A stretch of 64,000 bases of DNA from Pseudomonas sp. N40(2020) (GCF_014472415.1 NZ_JACSZV010000026.1:1-64000); one strand, 5' to 3'; shown: positions 17,496 through 26,490, numbered from the stretch's first letter. Notes: generated by a model from the sequence alone, not told the origin. Made by a program: numbers and translations.

Positions 17496-17612
17496 GCTCC
17501 ATTGGTTACCCGAGTTTAATTTTTTTCGCAAGCAGGCCGATCCTCGACCACGCAGCAGAGCATTCAAACAGATGAATTTAGAAAATGCCCTCTAAAGAGC
17601 AAGACACTTGGG

Positions 17613-17990
17613 CTAGAGCATCAGCTTGACGATCGACTGGTCCGGGTCGCGGGTTTTGCCGGCGGCTTTGAGCTCGGCCAAATAATCGGCCCAGAGTGCG
17701 TCATGACGTCGCCCCAGTTCGTAGAGATAGTCCCAGGTGAACAGGCCGCTGTCGTGGCCGTCGTCGAAGGTCAGTTTCAGTGCGTAGTGACCGGCCGGTT
17801 CCAGTTTGGTCAAGCCGACGTTGAGCTTGCCGAATTGCAGGATCGGCTTGCCGTGGCCCTGGACCTCGGCGGAGGGGGAATGCACGCGCAGGAATTCGGC
17901 GGGCAGGGTGAACTCCTCGCCGGACGCGTAAGTGAGCGTCAGGGTTTTCGAGGCTTTGTGCAGTTTGATGTCGGTGGGGATAGTAGTCAT
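17613..17990 (-). CDS. DUF971 family protein
   Basis: Conserved 125-residue protein of the DUF971 family, which matches the N-terminal domain of gamma-butyrobetaine hydroxylases. It is predicted as a small beta-rich domain with the family pattern TFDDGHDSGLFTWDYLYELG (about 89-108). No enzymatic residues of a dioxygenase are present. Its role is unproven; a part in iron-sulfur or iron-dependent enzyme function has been suggested for relatives. It sits downstream of hslU in the same direction, as in other Pseudomonas. Confidence 0.85.
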   Translation of the reverse strand: MTTIPTDIKLHKASKTLTLTYASGEEFTLPAEFLRVHSPSAEVQGHGKPILQFGKLNVGLTKLEPAGHYALKLTFDDGHDSGLFTWDYLYELGRRHDALWADYLAELKAAGKTRDPDQSIVKLML

Positions 17991-18018
17991 TGAAGGTCAT
18001 CCGACTAAATGAATCCCC

Positions 18019-18051
18019 CTGTAGGAGCAGCCTGCGGCAGCTCCTACAAGG
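18019..18051. repeat. single REP-like hairpin, family C
   Basis: CTGTAGGAGC and GCTCCTACA arms around a CTGCGGCA core form a strong hairpin in the 71-base gap between hslU and the DUF971 gene. It could separate the two transcripts. Confidence 0.7.
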
Positions 18052-18061
18052 AGTAGGTGAC

Positions 18062-19399
18062 CTACAGGATATAACGGGACAGGTCTTCGTTCTGCGCCAA
18101 TTCGCCGAGGTGGCTGTTGACGTACTCGGCGTCGATCAGGATTGCCTTGTCGTCATGAGCACTGGCCAGATCGCCGGCACTGAACGACACCTCTTCGAGC
18201 AGACGCTCAAGCAGCGTGTGCAGGCGACGGGCACCGATGTTCTCGGTCTTCTCGTTGACCTGCCAGGCGATCTCCGCCAGGCGCTTGATGCCTTCGGGCT
18301 GGAACTGGATGTTCAGGCCTTCGGTTTTCAGCAGCGCGCAGTACTGCTCCGTGAGCGAGGCGTGCGGTTCGCTGAGGATGCGTTCGAAGTCTTCCGGGCT
18401 CAGAGCCTTGAGTTCGACGCGGATCGGCAGACGGCCTTGCAGCTCCGGCACCAGATCGCTCGGCTTGCTCAGGTGGAACGCGCCGGAAGCGATGAACAGG
18501 ATGTGGTCGGTTTTGACCATGCCCAGTTTGGTGTTGACGGTGCAGCCTTCGATCAGCGGCAGCAGGTCGCGCTGTACGCCTTCACGGGACACATCAGCGC
18601 CGCCGACGTTGCCACGCTTGGCCACCTTGTCGATTTCGTCGATGAACACGATACCGTGCTGCTCGACGGCTTCCAGGGCCTTGGCCTTCAACTCTTCTTC
18701 GTTGACCAGACGCCCGGCTTCTTCGTCGCGCACCATCTTCAGCGCTTCTTTGACCTTGAGCTTGCGAGCTTTCTTCTTGCCCTTGCCCATGTTGGCAAAC
18801 AGGCTCTGCAACTGGTTGGTCATCTCTTCCATGCCCGGCGGCGTGGCGATCTCGATGCCGGCCACTTCGGCGACTTCGATTTCGATTTCCTTGTCATCCA
18901 GCTGACCTTCGCGCAGGCGCTTGCGGAACAGCTGGCGAGTGTTGGAATCCGAGCTTGGCGCTTCTTCGTTGCTGAAGCCCATGCGTGCCGGCGGCAGCAG
19001 CGCGTCGAGGATGCGGTCTTCGGCAGCGTCTTCGGCGCGGTGGCGAACCTTGGTCATTTCCTGCTCGCGCAGCATCTTGATCGCGGCATCGGCCAGATCA
19101 CGGATGATCGATTCGACATCACGGCCGACGTAGCCGACTTCGGTGAACTTGGTCGCTTCGACCTTGATGAACGGTGCGTTGGCCAGTTTCGCCAGGCGAC
19201 GGGCGATCTCGGTTTTACCGACACCGGTCGGGCCGATCATCAGGATGTTTTTCGGGGTCACTTCAACGCGCAGCTCTTCAGGCAGCTGCATCCGGCGCCA
19301 GCGGTTGCGCAGGGCAATCGCGACGGCGCGCTTGGCATCGTCCTGGCCGATGATATGGCGGTTGAGTTCGTGGACGATTTCGCGGGGAGTCATGGACAT
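18062..19399 (-). CDS. hslU: ATP-dependent protease ATPase subunit HslU
   Basis: AAA+ unfoldase of the HslUV (ClpYQ) heat-shock protease, 445 residues. It has Walker A GPTGVGKTE (about 55-63), the family motif YVGRDVESIIRDL (about 90-102), a helical I-domain (about 110-245), Walker B IVFIDEIDK and a C-terminal AAA helix bundle ending in the expected hydrophobic tail (SRYIL) that docks into HslV. It follows hslV by 54 bases in one operon. Confidence 0.97.
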   Translation of the reverse strand: MSMTPREIVHELNRHIIGQDDAKRAVAIALRNRWRRMQLPEELRVEVTPKNILMIGPTGVGKTEIARRLAKLANAPFIKVEATKFTEVGYVGRDVESIIRDLADAAIKMLREQEMTKVRHRAEDAAEDRILDALLPPARMGFSNEEAPSSDSNTRQLFRKRLREGQLDDKEIEIEVAEVAGIEIATPPGMEEMTNQLQSLFANMGKGKKKARKLKVKEALKMVRDEEAGRLVNEEELKAKALEAVEQHGIVFIDEIDKVAKRGNVGGADVSREGVQRDLLPLIEGCTVNTKLGMVKTDHILFIASGAFHLSKPSDLVPELQGRLPIRVELKALSPEDFERILSEPHASLTEQYCALLKTEGLNIQFQPEGIKRLAEIAWQVNEKTENIGARRLHTLLERLLEEVSFSAGDLASAHDDKAILIDAEYVNSHLGELAQNEDLSRYIL

Positions 19400-19453
19400 A
19401 GTAGTTGACGGTCCTCAAGCAAAAACAAGCCGTGGCACAGGGCCGCGTCAGGC

Positions 19454-19984
19454 TTATTCAGCGAGATCCTGCTCCTCAATGGTCTGGGTGTGGTTGGTGA
19501 ATACACAGATGTCGCCGGCGATGCCGAGCGCGGTTTCGACGATTTCCCGGGCCGACAGGTCGGTCTTCTTCAGCAGTGCGCTGGCCGCTGCCTGTGCGTA
19601 GCCGCCGCCGGAACCCATGGCGATCAGGCCATCTTCAGGTTCGACCACGTCACCGTTGCCGGTAATGATCAAAGAGGCGTCTTTGTTGGCGACCGCAAGC
19701 ATGGCTTCGAGGCGGCTCAACGAGCGGTCGGTGCGCCATTCTTTGGCGAGTTCGACGGCAGCGCGTACCAGATGGCCCTGATGTTTCTCAAGCTGGCCTT
19801 CGAAACGTTCGAACAGGGTGAAGGCGTCGGCGGTGGCACCGGCAAAACCGGCGATGACCTGACCGTGGTACAGGCGACGGACTTTTTTCGCGTTGCCTTT
19901 CATCACGGTGTTGCCAAGAGAAACCTGGCCGTCGCCGCCCATGACGACTTTGCCGTGGCGGCGGACTGAAACGATGGTGGTCAA
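19454..19984 (-). CDS. hslV: ATP-dependent protease proteolytic subunit HslV
   Basis: Threonine protease core of HslUV. I choose the TTG at 19984, giving the family N-terminus with Thr-Thr-Ile-Val directly after the initiator, so Thr2 becomes the active N-terminal nucleophile. GGAG lies 9 bases upstream. Length is 176 residues, exactly the family norm. An in-frame ATG at 20032 overlaps the -10 element of the heat-shock promoter and cannot be used from that transcript. GSGGGYAQAAA is the conserved inner segment. Confidence 0.95.
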   Translation of the reverse strand: MTTIVSVRRHGKVVMGGDGQVSLGNTVMKGNAKKVRRLYHGQVIAGFAGATADAFTLFERFEGQLEKHQGHLVRAAVELAKEWRTDRSLSRLEAMLAVANKDASLIITGNGDVVEPEDGLIAMGSGGGYAQAAASALLKKTDLSAREIVETALGIAGDICVFTNHTQTIEEQDLAE

Positions 19985-20030
19985 GGGAAGAGTCTCCACA
20001 CTGCGGGGCGAAAATGCCTTATGCCCATTC

Positions 20031-20057
20031 ATATGGGGGTGGTGGAGAGGATTTCAA
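20031..20057 (-). promoter_or_regulatory. sigma-32 heat-shock promoter of hslVU
   Basis: Minus strand reads GTTGAAA, 13 bases, then CCCCATAT: a near-perfect RpoH -35/-10 pair. Predicted transcription begins around 20023, about 40 bases before the hslV TTG. The -35 TTGAAA is at 20052-20057 and the -10 at 20031-20038. Confidence 0.85.
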
Positions 20058-20094
20058 CCGGGGGCGGCACAGAGGGACGAACGGCGTTCTACAT

Positions 20095-20208
20095 CTGATC
20101 GTTCCCACGCTCTGCGTGGGAACGCAGCCCGTGACGCTCCGCGTCACTTAACCGCTGGGACGCGGAGCGTCCCTTGAGGCATTCCCACGCAGAGCGTGGG
20201 AACGATCG
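20095..20208. repeat. nested palindromic MITE-like element, family B
   Basis: Near copy of 1811-1925: outer arms CTGATCGTTCCCACGCTCTGCG and complement, inner palindromes GTGACGCTCCGCGTCAC and GGGACGCGGAGCGTCCC. It lies between the SPOR gene and the hslVU promoter. Confidence 0.85.
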
Positions 20209-20216
20209 GCCGCGGG

Positions 20217-20927
20217 TCAGCGGCTCTGGCGTTGTTGTAACAACAGGTTGCTGAAACCGCTGCCGGCCAGTTGTTTCTGCGCCGTGGTCAGTTGTTCGCG
20301 GTTGCTGAACGGGCCGACCAGTACGCGGTACCAGGTTTCGTCCTTCACCGTGCCCGACTCAACCGAAACGGCCTGGCCAAGCAGAATGATCTGCGCGCGG
20401 ACCTTATCTGCATCCGCCTCTTTGCGGAAAGAGCCGGCCTGGAGGAAGAACTTGGTCACGGGTGCCGCTTTGCTGACAGGAGGCGCTGGCGGCGGGGTAA
20501 TCCCGGCCAATGCCGCCTGAGCGCGGGCGGTGTCGATCTTCGCCGCTTCCGCCGGGGTCACCGGCGTGGTCGGGATGTTCGGCACTTGCGGCGTCGGCAG
20601 GGTTTTCTCCGGCACGGCGTCCGGCGGCACGATCACTTCCGATTCCGGCAGCAGGGTGTAGAAATCGTACTTCGGCTTCACCGGTTGCGTCGGGCTCGGC
20701 GGGGTCTTGTTGGCCTCGGCGATCTTTGACGCTTTCTGCTGTTGTTCGACCTTCTCGCGCTTGACCGTGTCACTGCCCTTGCCCGGTTCCAGCTTCATCA
20801 GGAACACGATGAAAGCACCGACCGTCAGGCCGATGGCCATCCACAGCCAACCCGGGATCGGTTGCTTCGCAGGAGCTTGGTAACGGCTGGCGCCACGCTT
20901 GGGTGCAGGTTTTTTCTTGGCAGCCAA
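20217..20927 (-). CDS. SPOR domain protein, FtsN-like
   Basis: Bitopic inner-membrane protein of 236 residues. It has a short basic cytoplasmic tail, one helix (about 26-44), a Pro/Thr-rich periplasmic linker and a C-terminal SPOR domain (about 158-232, starting KFFLQAGSFRKEADADKVRAQ) that binds denuded septal peptidoglycan. The layout resembles the division protein FtsN, and annotators often call it so; whether it is the essential FtsN is not shown. The start is a TTG with GGAG upstream, one base after the argS stop. Confidence 0.88.
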   Translation of the reverse strand: MAAKKKPAPKRGASRYQAPAKQPIPGWLWMAIGLTVGAFIVFLMKLEPGKGSDTVKREKVEQQQKASKIAEANKTPPSPTQPVKPKYDFYTLLPESEVIVPPDAVPEKTLPTPQVPNIPTTPVTPAEAAKIDTARAQAALAGITPPPAPPVSKAAPVTKFFLQAGSFRKEADADKVRAQIILLGQAVSVESGTVKDETWYRVLVGPFSNREQLTTAQKQLAGSGFSNLLLQQRQSR

Positions 20928-20928
20928 C

Positions 20929-22665
20929 TTACATACGCTCCAGAGTTTCCAGACCCAACAGCTCCAGGCCTTGCTTGAGGGTGCGGCCGGTCAGCGCGGC
21001 CAGGCGCAGACGGCTCTGCATCTGTGCCGGGGTCTCGGCGGCGAGGATCGGGCAGTTCTCATAGAAGCTGGAGAACAGACCGGCAACGTCGTACAGGTAG
21101 GTGCAAAGGATGTGCGGGGTGCCTTTGTCGGACACGTTGTTGAGCACTTCGCCGAACTGCGCCAGCTTCGCTGCCAGCTCTTGTTCGTGCGCCGCTTCGA
21201 GGACAATTTGGCCGTCGACTTCGCTGAAGTCCTTGCCCAGTTTACGGAACACGCCGGCCACGCGGGTGTAGGCGTACAGCAGGTACGGCGCGGTGTTGCC
21301 TTCGAAATTCAGCATCAGGTCGAAGTTGAAGCTGTAGTCGCTGGTGCGGTGTTTCGACAGGTCGGCGTACTTCACCGCACCGATGCCGACGACCTTGGCG
21401 ATGTTGCGCAGTTCGTCTTCGGCAAGCGTCGGGTTCTTCTCTTTCACCAGGTTGTAGGCGCGCTCTTGCGCTTCGGTCAGCAGATCGATCAGCTTCACGG
21501 TACCGCCGTCACGGGTCTTGAACGGACGGCCGTCTGCGCCGTTCATGGTGCCGAAGCCCATGTGCTCCATCTCCATCGGATGGGTCACGAAACCGGCCTT
21601 GCGCGCCACGGCGAACACTTGCTGGAAGTGCAGGGCCTGACGCTGGTCGACGAAGTACAGCGCGCGATCGGCGTTCAGTTTGCCACTGCGGTAGCGCACG
21701 GCCGCCAGGTCGGTGGTGGCGTACAGGTAACCGCCGTCAGCCTTGACGATGATCACCGGCAGCGGGTCGCCATCGGCGTTCTTGAACTCGTCGAGGAACA
21801 CGCACTGAGCGCCGTTGCTCTCGACCAGCATGCCAGCGGCCTTGAGGTCGTTGACCACGTTGATCAGGTCGTCGTTGTAGGCACTTTCGCCCATCACATC
21901 GGCCATGGTCAGTTTGACGTTGAGCAGTTCGTAGATCTTCTGGCAGTGCGACAGCGAGATGTCCTTGAACTTGGTCCACAGCGCCAGGCACTCGGCATCG
22001 CCGGCCTGCAACTTGACCACCAGACCACGGGCGCGGTCGGCGAACTCTGCGGACTCGTCGAAACGCTGCTTGGCGGCACGGTAGAAGTTTTCCAGATCGG
22101 ACAGCTCGTCGCTGGTGATCGGGTTTTCTTGCAGGTAAGCCATCAGCATGCCGAACTGGGTGCCCCAGTCGCCCACGTGGTTCTGGCGGATCACTTCGTC
22201 GCCGAGGAATTCGAGAACGCGCGCCACACCGTCGCCAATGATGGTCGAACGCAAGTGGCCGACGTGCATCTCTTTGGCCAGGTTCGGTGCCGACAGGTCG
22301 ACCACGGTGCGTTGTGCGGGGCCGGCCTTGCGCACGCCAACATGGGCGTCGGCCAGGGCGGCGTCGAGGCGGTTGGCCAGGGCCTGGGTGTTCTGGAAGA
22401 AGTTGATGAAGCCCGGGCCGGCGATTTCGGCCTTGGTGACGTTTTCGTCGGCCGGCAGCGCGGCGATGATTTTTTCCGCCAGATCGCGTGGCTTCATGCC
22501 CGCAGGCTTGGCCAGCATCATCGCGATGTTGCTGGCGAAGTCGCCGTGAGTCTTGTCACGGGCGTTCTCCACCTGGATCGCCGGCGACAGGCCTTCAGGC
22601 AACACACCTTCGTTGACGAGTTGGGTGAGGGCTTGTTGGATCAGCTGGCGAATGGTGTCTTTCAT
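20929..22665 (-). CDS. argS: arginyl-tRNA synthetase
   Basis: Class I aminoacyl-tRNA synthetase that charges tRNA-Arg. The start is placed at the ATG giving MKDTIRQLIQQAL, with GAGAAG upstream; 578 residues, the normal length. The HIGH motif appears as HVGH within LAKEMHVGHLRS (about 124-135), and the Arg-tRNA synthetase C-terminal anticodon domain ends in TLKQGLELLGLETLERM. The SPOR gene is co-directional right behind it. Confidence 0.97.
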   Translation of the reverse strand: MKDTIRQLIQQALTQLVNEGVLPEGLSPAIQVENARDKTHGDFASNIAMMLAKPAGMKPRDLAEKIIAALPADENVTKAEIAGPGFINFFQNTQALANRLDAALADAHVGVRKAGPAQRTVVDLSAPNLAKEMHVGHLRSTIIGDGVARVLEFLGDEVIRQNHVGDWGTQFGMLMAYLQENPITSDELSDLENFYRAAKQRFDESAEFADRARGLVVKLQAGDAECLALWTKFKDISLSHCQKIYELLNVKLTMADVMGESAYNDDLINVVNDLKAAGMLVESNGAQCVFLDEFKNADGDPLPVIIVKADGGYLYATTDLAAVRYRSGKLNADRALYFVDQRQALHFQQVFAVARKAGFVTHPMEMEHMGFGTMNGADGRPFKTRDGGTVKLIDLLTEAQERAYNLVKEKNPTLAEDELRNIAKVVGIGAVKYADLSKHRTSDYSFNFDLMLNFEGNTAPYLLYAYTRVAGVFRKLGKDFSEVDGQIVLEAAHEQELAAKLAQFGEVLNNVSDKGTPHILCTYLYDVAGLFSSFYENCPILAAETPAQMQSRLRLAALTGRTLKQGLELLGLETLERM

Positions 22666-22796
22666 GGTCTTCTCTTTCGACCGCAAGCGCGGCGGCGCAT
22701 CGATGCGCGGGTGGAAAAACTGGGCATTATCCGTTGCGAAGACGGGCTTGCCAACCTTAGCAGGCAGCTTATGGATATGTGGTGACATTAAGAGCG

Positions 22797-22875
22797 AAAG
22801 ATCGCAGCCTGCGGCAACTCCTACAGATAAATGCGAATCCCTCTGTAGGAGCTGCCGCAGGCTGCGATCTTTTGA
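22797..22875. repeat. REP doublet, family C
   Basis: Inverted copies of AGATCGCAGCCTGCGGCAGCTCCTACAG type units with a short AT-rich spacer, in the argS-priA gap. The right arm runs to the priA stop codon. Confidence 0.8.
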
Positions 22876-22878
22876 TTT

Positions 22879-25098
22879 TCAGTACAAATCGACGGGATCG
22901 ACATCCAGCGACCAGCGCACCGCCCGCCCGCTTGGCATTTGCTCAAGCACCAGCAACCAACTGGCCAGCAGCCGATGCAATGGCGCTCGCGCTGTCGCTT
23001 GCAACAGTAGCTGAGCGCGATAACGCCCGGCACGACGTTCCATAGGCGCCGGCACCGGTCCGAGCAATTCAATCCCGTTCAGATTCTGCTCGGTCAGCAA
23101 GCGCTCAGCCTCGCTGCACGCTTCATCGAGAAAGCCTTCAGCCTGCCCCGGTTTGTGCGCTTCGGCACGCAACAACGCCAAATGTGCAAAGGGCGGTAGC
23201 CCGGCAGCGCGGCGCTCGCTCAAGGCCTGTTCGGCAAAGGCGAAGTAACCCTGTTCGGTCAGTTGCACCAATAAAGGATGGTCGGCGAGGTGGGTCTGGA
23301 TGATCACTTTGCCCGGCTCCTCCGCGCGCCCGGCACGCCCGGCAACCTGTACGATCAACTGCGCCATGCGCTCACTGGCGCGGAAGTCGCCGGAGAACAG
23401 CCCGCCGTCGGCATCAAGGATCGACACCAGCGTCACTCGCGGAAAGTGGTGCCCCTTGGCCAACATCTGGGTGCCGACCAGAATGCACGGCTGGCCCTTC
23501 TGAATCGTAGCGAACAGCTGATTCATCGCGTCCTTGCGCGAAGTGCTGTCGCGGTCAACGCGCAACACCGGGTAATCGGGGAACAGAATCGCCAGCCGTT
23601 CTTCAGCACGCTCGGTGCCGGCGCCGACGGGCCGCAAGTCGACCTTGTTGCACTTCGGGCACTGGCGCGGTGTGCGTTCGACGTACCCGCAGTGATGGCA
23701 GCGCAGTTCACCGTGGCGCTGGTGCACAGTCATCCGCGCATCGCACCGCGAACATTCGGACATCCAGCCGCAATCGTGACAAAGCAGCGTCGGAGCAAAG
23801 CCGCGGCGGTTGAGGAACACCAACACCTGTTGCCCGTTCGCCAGCGTCTGGCCGATGGCTTGCTGCATCGGCCCGGAGATGCCGCTGTCCAGTGGACGGC
23901 TTTTCACGTCCAGGCGCAGGAAGCGCGGTTGTTTCGCGCCGCCAGCGCGTTCGTTCAGACGCAGCAGGCCATACCGCCCGGTGTAGGCGTTGTGCAGGCT
24001 TTCCAGTGAAGGCGTGGCGGAGCCGAGGACGATCGGGATGTTTTCCTGTCGCGCGCGCACCAGCGCCAGATCGCGGGCGTGATAACGCAAACCTTCCTGC
24101 TGTTTATAAGAGCCATCGTGCTCTTCGTCGATGATGATCAGCCCCGGGTTTTTCATCGGGGTGAACAGTGCCGAACGGGTGCCGATAATAATGTCGGCCT
24201 CACCATCGCGGGCAGCGAGCCAGGCTTCGAGGCGTTCGCGATCGTTGACTGCCGAGTGGATCAGGGCGATACGTGCATTGAAACGCTGCTCGAAACGGGC
24301 CAGGGTTTGCGGGCCGAGGTTGATCTCCGGGATCAACACCAGCGCCTGCTTGCCGGCCTCAAGGGTTTCGCGGATCAACTGCAAATAGACTTCGGTCTTG
24401 CCGCTGCCGGTGACGCCGGCCAGCAGGAACGCGTGATAACAGTCGAAGCCGGCGCGAATGGCTTCATAGGCGGCGCGCTGCTCGGCGTTGAGCGGCAGTT
24501 CCGGCTGCGCGAGCCAATGTTCATGGCGTGCGCCGGGTGCGTGTCGACGGATTTCCACCTGCACCAGATTCTTCGCCAGCAGCAGGTCGAGGCTGTCCTT
24601 GCTCAACATCAGTTTGCTCAGCAACTGATGGGCGACGCCGTGCGGGTGTTGGGCGAGCGTTGTCAGCGCCTCACGCTGGCGCGGTGCTCGGGCGATACGC
24701 GGATCATCCACGCTGGCGCCGGGAACGATTGACCAAAAGCGTTCCTGGCGGGCCTCGGCCAATTCGCCTTGACGCAACAGCACCGGCAGCGCCCAACTCA
24801 AGGTATCGCCGAGGCTGTGCTGATAATATTGCGAAGTCCACAGGCACAGCTTGAACAGCGCCGGGGGCAGCGGTGGCGTGGCATCGAGCAAGGCCAGCGC
24901 CGGTTTGAGTTTTTCCACCGGTACTTCGCTGGTATCGGTCACTTCGACCAGAATCCCGATCATCTCCCGCCGGCCAAACGGCACCCGCAAGCGCATGCCC
25001 GGCTGCAACTGGGCGCGCAGCACGCCCGCCGGGGCTCGATAGTCGAACAGGCGGCGCAAGGGCGAAGGCAGGGCGAGGCGCAGAATGGCGTCGGGCAC
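22879..25098 (-). CDS. priA: primosomal replication restart helicase PriA
   Basis: 3'-5' superfamily 2 DNA helicase that reloads the replisome at stalled forks, 739 residues. It has an N-terminal DNA-binding domain, Walker A GVTGSGKTEVYL (about 230-241), DEEH box (about 326-329), and eight zinc-binding cysteines between about 445 and 490 (CHDCGWMSECSRC, CHHCGY, CPKC) inserted in the helicase core. It is transcribed divergently from rpmE. Confidence 0.97.
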   Translation of the reverse strand: MPDAILRLALPSPLRRLFDYRAPAGVLRAQLQPGMRLRVPFGRREMIGILVEVTDTSEVPVEKLKPALALLDATPPLPPALFKLCLWTSQYYQHSLGDTLSWALPVLLRQGELAEARQERFWSIVPGASVDDPRIARAPRQREALTTLAQHPHGVAHQLLSKLMLSKDSLDLLLAKNLVQVEIRRHAPGARHEHWLAQPELPLNAEQRAAYEAIRAGFDCYHAFLLAGVTGSGKTEVYLQLIRETLEAGKQALVLIPEINLGPQTLARFEQRFNARIALIHSAVNDRERLEAWLAARDGEADIIIGTRSALFTPMKNPGLIIIDEEHDGSYKQQEGLRYHARDLALVRARQENIPIVLGSATPSLESLHNAYTGRYGLLRLNERAGGAKQPRFLRLDVKSRPLDSGISGPMQQAIGQTLANGQQVLVFLNRRGFAPTLLCHDCGWMSECSRCDARMTVHQRHGELRCHHCGYVERTPRQCPKCNKVDLRPVGAGTERAEERLAILFPDYPVLRVDRDSTSRKDAMNQLFATIQKGQPCILVGTQMLAKGHHFPRVTLVSILDADGGLFSGDFRASERMAQLIVQVAGRAGRAEEPGKVIIQTHLADHPLLVQLTEQGYFAFAEQALSERRAAGLPPFAHLALLRAEAHKPGQAEGFLDEACSEAERLLTEQNLNGIELLGPVPAPMERRAGRYRAQLLLQATARAPLHRLLASWLLVLEQMPSGRAVRWSLDVDPVDLY

Positions 25099-25168
25099 GC
25101 GGGGGGATCTCGATGTCGGGCGGTGAACAAGGCCGGGAGCCTAGCAGACGGTCGGTCTAAGGGACAGC

Positions 25169-25196
25169 TTGCGCGATTGACATTGTCTGGTAGAAT
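25169..25196 (+). promoter_or_regulatory. probable sigma-70 promoter of rpmE
   Basis: TTGCGC, 16 bases, TAGAAT, reading toward rpmE, with the -10 ending 70 bases before its ATG. The leader between them is short of any recognised riboswitch. Confidence 0.6.
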
Positions 25197-25265
25197 CCGC
25201 GGCCTAATTACGTGCGGTATTCAACAATAGTGTTGGATGGCGGCACGCTAGCTGAGGAAGACACC

Positions 25266-25493
25266 ATGAAAGCTGATATCCACCCGAACTACCCAGAAAT
25301 CGCTGTTACCTGCAGCTGCGGTAACAAATTCGCAACTCGTTCGACCTTCGGCAAAGCCCTGTCGATCGACGTTTGCAACGAATGCCACCCGTTCTACACC
25401 GGTAAGCAAAAGACTCTGGACACTGGCGGCCGCGTTCAGCGCTTCGCCGACCGTTTCGGTGCTTTCGGCAAGAAACCTGCTGCTGCAGAGTAA
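25266..25493 (+). CDS. rpmE: 50S ribosomal protein L31, zinc-binding type
   Basis: Large-subunit protein bridging the central protuberance and the 30S head, 75 residues. The start gives MKADIHPNYPEI. The CSCG and CNECHPF motifs provide the four cysteines of the zinc-containing form, the version that Zur-controlled Cys-less paralogs replace under zinc starvation. GAGGAAG lies upstream of the ATG. The C-terminal FGAFGKKPAAAE is a short strain-variable tail. Confidence 0.97.
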   Translation: MKADIHPNYPEIAVTCSCGNKFATRSTFGKALSIDVCNECHPFYTGKQKTLDTGGRVQRFADRFGAFGKKPAAAE

Positions 25494-25495
25494 GG

Positions 25496-26308
25496 TTGAA
25501 GAGCCCGGTGGGCTGTTCCTCACTGCTGAAAAAGGCGTCCCTCGCGGGCGCCTTTTTTGTGTCCGCGATTTGGCTGTCCGCCGCGCAAGCCTTCTGTCCG
25601 GCTCCTTCGGGACTTGCCACCGTCGCGGTGCAGCGCGTGGTCGATGGCGACACCTTGCGCCTGAGCGACGGCCGCAGTGTTCGCATGATCGGCCTCAACA
25701 CACCTGAACTGGGCAAGCAGGGTCGCAGTGACGAGCCTTTCGCCGTGGCGGCGCGCAAACGCCTGGAATCATTGGTGGCTGACAGCGGCGGACGCGTCGG
25801 TTTGCTCCCCGGCAAGCAAGCGACAGATCATTACGGACGTACGCTCGCCCACCTCTATAGCGTCAGCGGCGCCAATCTCGAAGCTCAGATGCTCGCCGAT
25901 GGCCTCGGCTTTCAAGTCGCCGTGGCGCCGAATGTCGATCTGGTTGCCTGTCAGCAAGCCGCCGAGCGCAACGCGCGACAGGCTGGGCGAGGTCTCTGGC
26001 GGCAATCACCTGTACTGAAAGCGGAGCAGATCCAGCGCTCGGGTTTTGCTGTGATCAGCGGTCGCGTGAGCAAGGTGCAACGCAATCGCGGCGGAATCTG
26101 GATCGAGTTACAGGGCTCACTTGTATTGCGTGTTGCACCCAATCTAGTCGGACAATTCGACAATGCTCGCTTGCAAGCGCTGAAGGGCATGCAGGTCGAG
26201 GCGCGCGGCTGGGTGGTTGATCGCTCGCGACGCGGTGGACTGCAATCGGGTCAAGCGCGTTGGCTGTTGCCGCTGACGGATCCTTCGATGCTGCAAACTT
26301 CCCGCTGA
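25496..26308 (+). CDS. secreted thermonuclease (SNase)-family protein
   Basis: Predicted exported nuclease of 270 residues. It has a signal peptide of about 32 residues ending SAAQA, then an SNase-like OB-fold with VDGDTLRLSDGRSVRMIGLNTPEL-type metal and active-site motifs (about 48-71) and YGRTLAHLY (about 114-122). The C-terminal 80 residues form a further small domain of unknown role. The only suitable start is TTG 25496, two bases after the rpmE stop. The rpmE terminator hairpin lies inside codons 12-20, so the 5' coding sequence doubles as a terminator; a start beyond it would lose the signal peptide. Confidence 0.82.
   Translation: MKSPVGCSSLLKKASLAGAFFVSAIWLSAAQAFCPAPSGLATVAVQRVVDGDTLRLSDGRSVRMIGLNTPELGKQGRSDEPFAVAARKRLESLVADSGGRVGLLPGKQATDHYGRTLAHLYSVSGANLEAQMLADGLGFQVAVAPNVDLVACQQAAERNARQAGRGLWRQSPVLKAEQIQRSGFAVISGRVSKVQRNRGGIWIELQGSLVLRVAPNLVGQFDNARLQALKGMQVEARGWVVDRSRRGGLQSGQARWLLPLTDPSMLQTSR
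25529..25559 (+). terminator. intrinsic terminator of rpmE, inside the nuclease coding sequence
   Basis: AGGCGTCC, 5-base loop, GGGCGCCT stem preceded by an A-run and followed by TTTTTT. It lies 36 bases after the rpmE stop but within the signal-peptide codons of the nuclease gene, and should limit nuclease expression from the rpmE promoter. Confidence 0.8.
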
Positions 26309-26490
26309 AGAAAATTGTAGACATTTTTTCTGTCGATTGTGAACAGTCAAGCCCTTGTGCGCCGTGGCTCTTGGCCCAAAGTCGTAGGGCAGGGCGCTTG
26401 ACAGTGGTGACCGCTCAGTCTTGTGGGGACTTTGCGAGGCGCGTATCCTCGCTGACCAGTCTGTCCAACAGTAAAAAGCGGAATGCCAAA

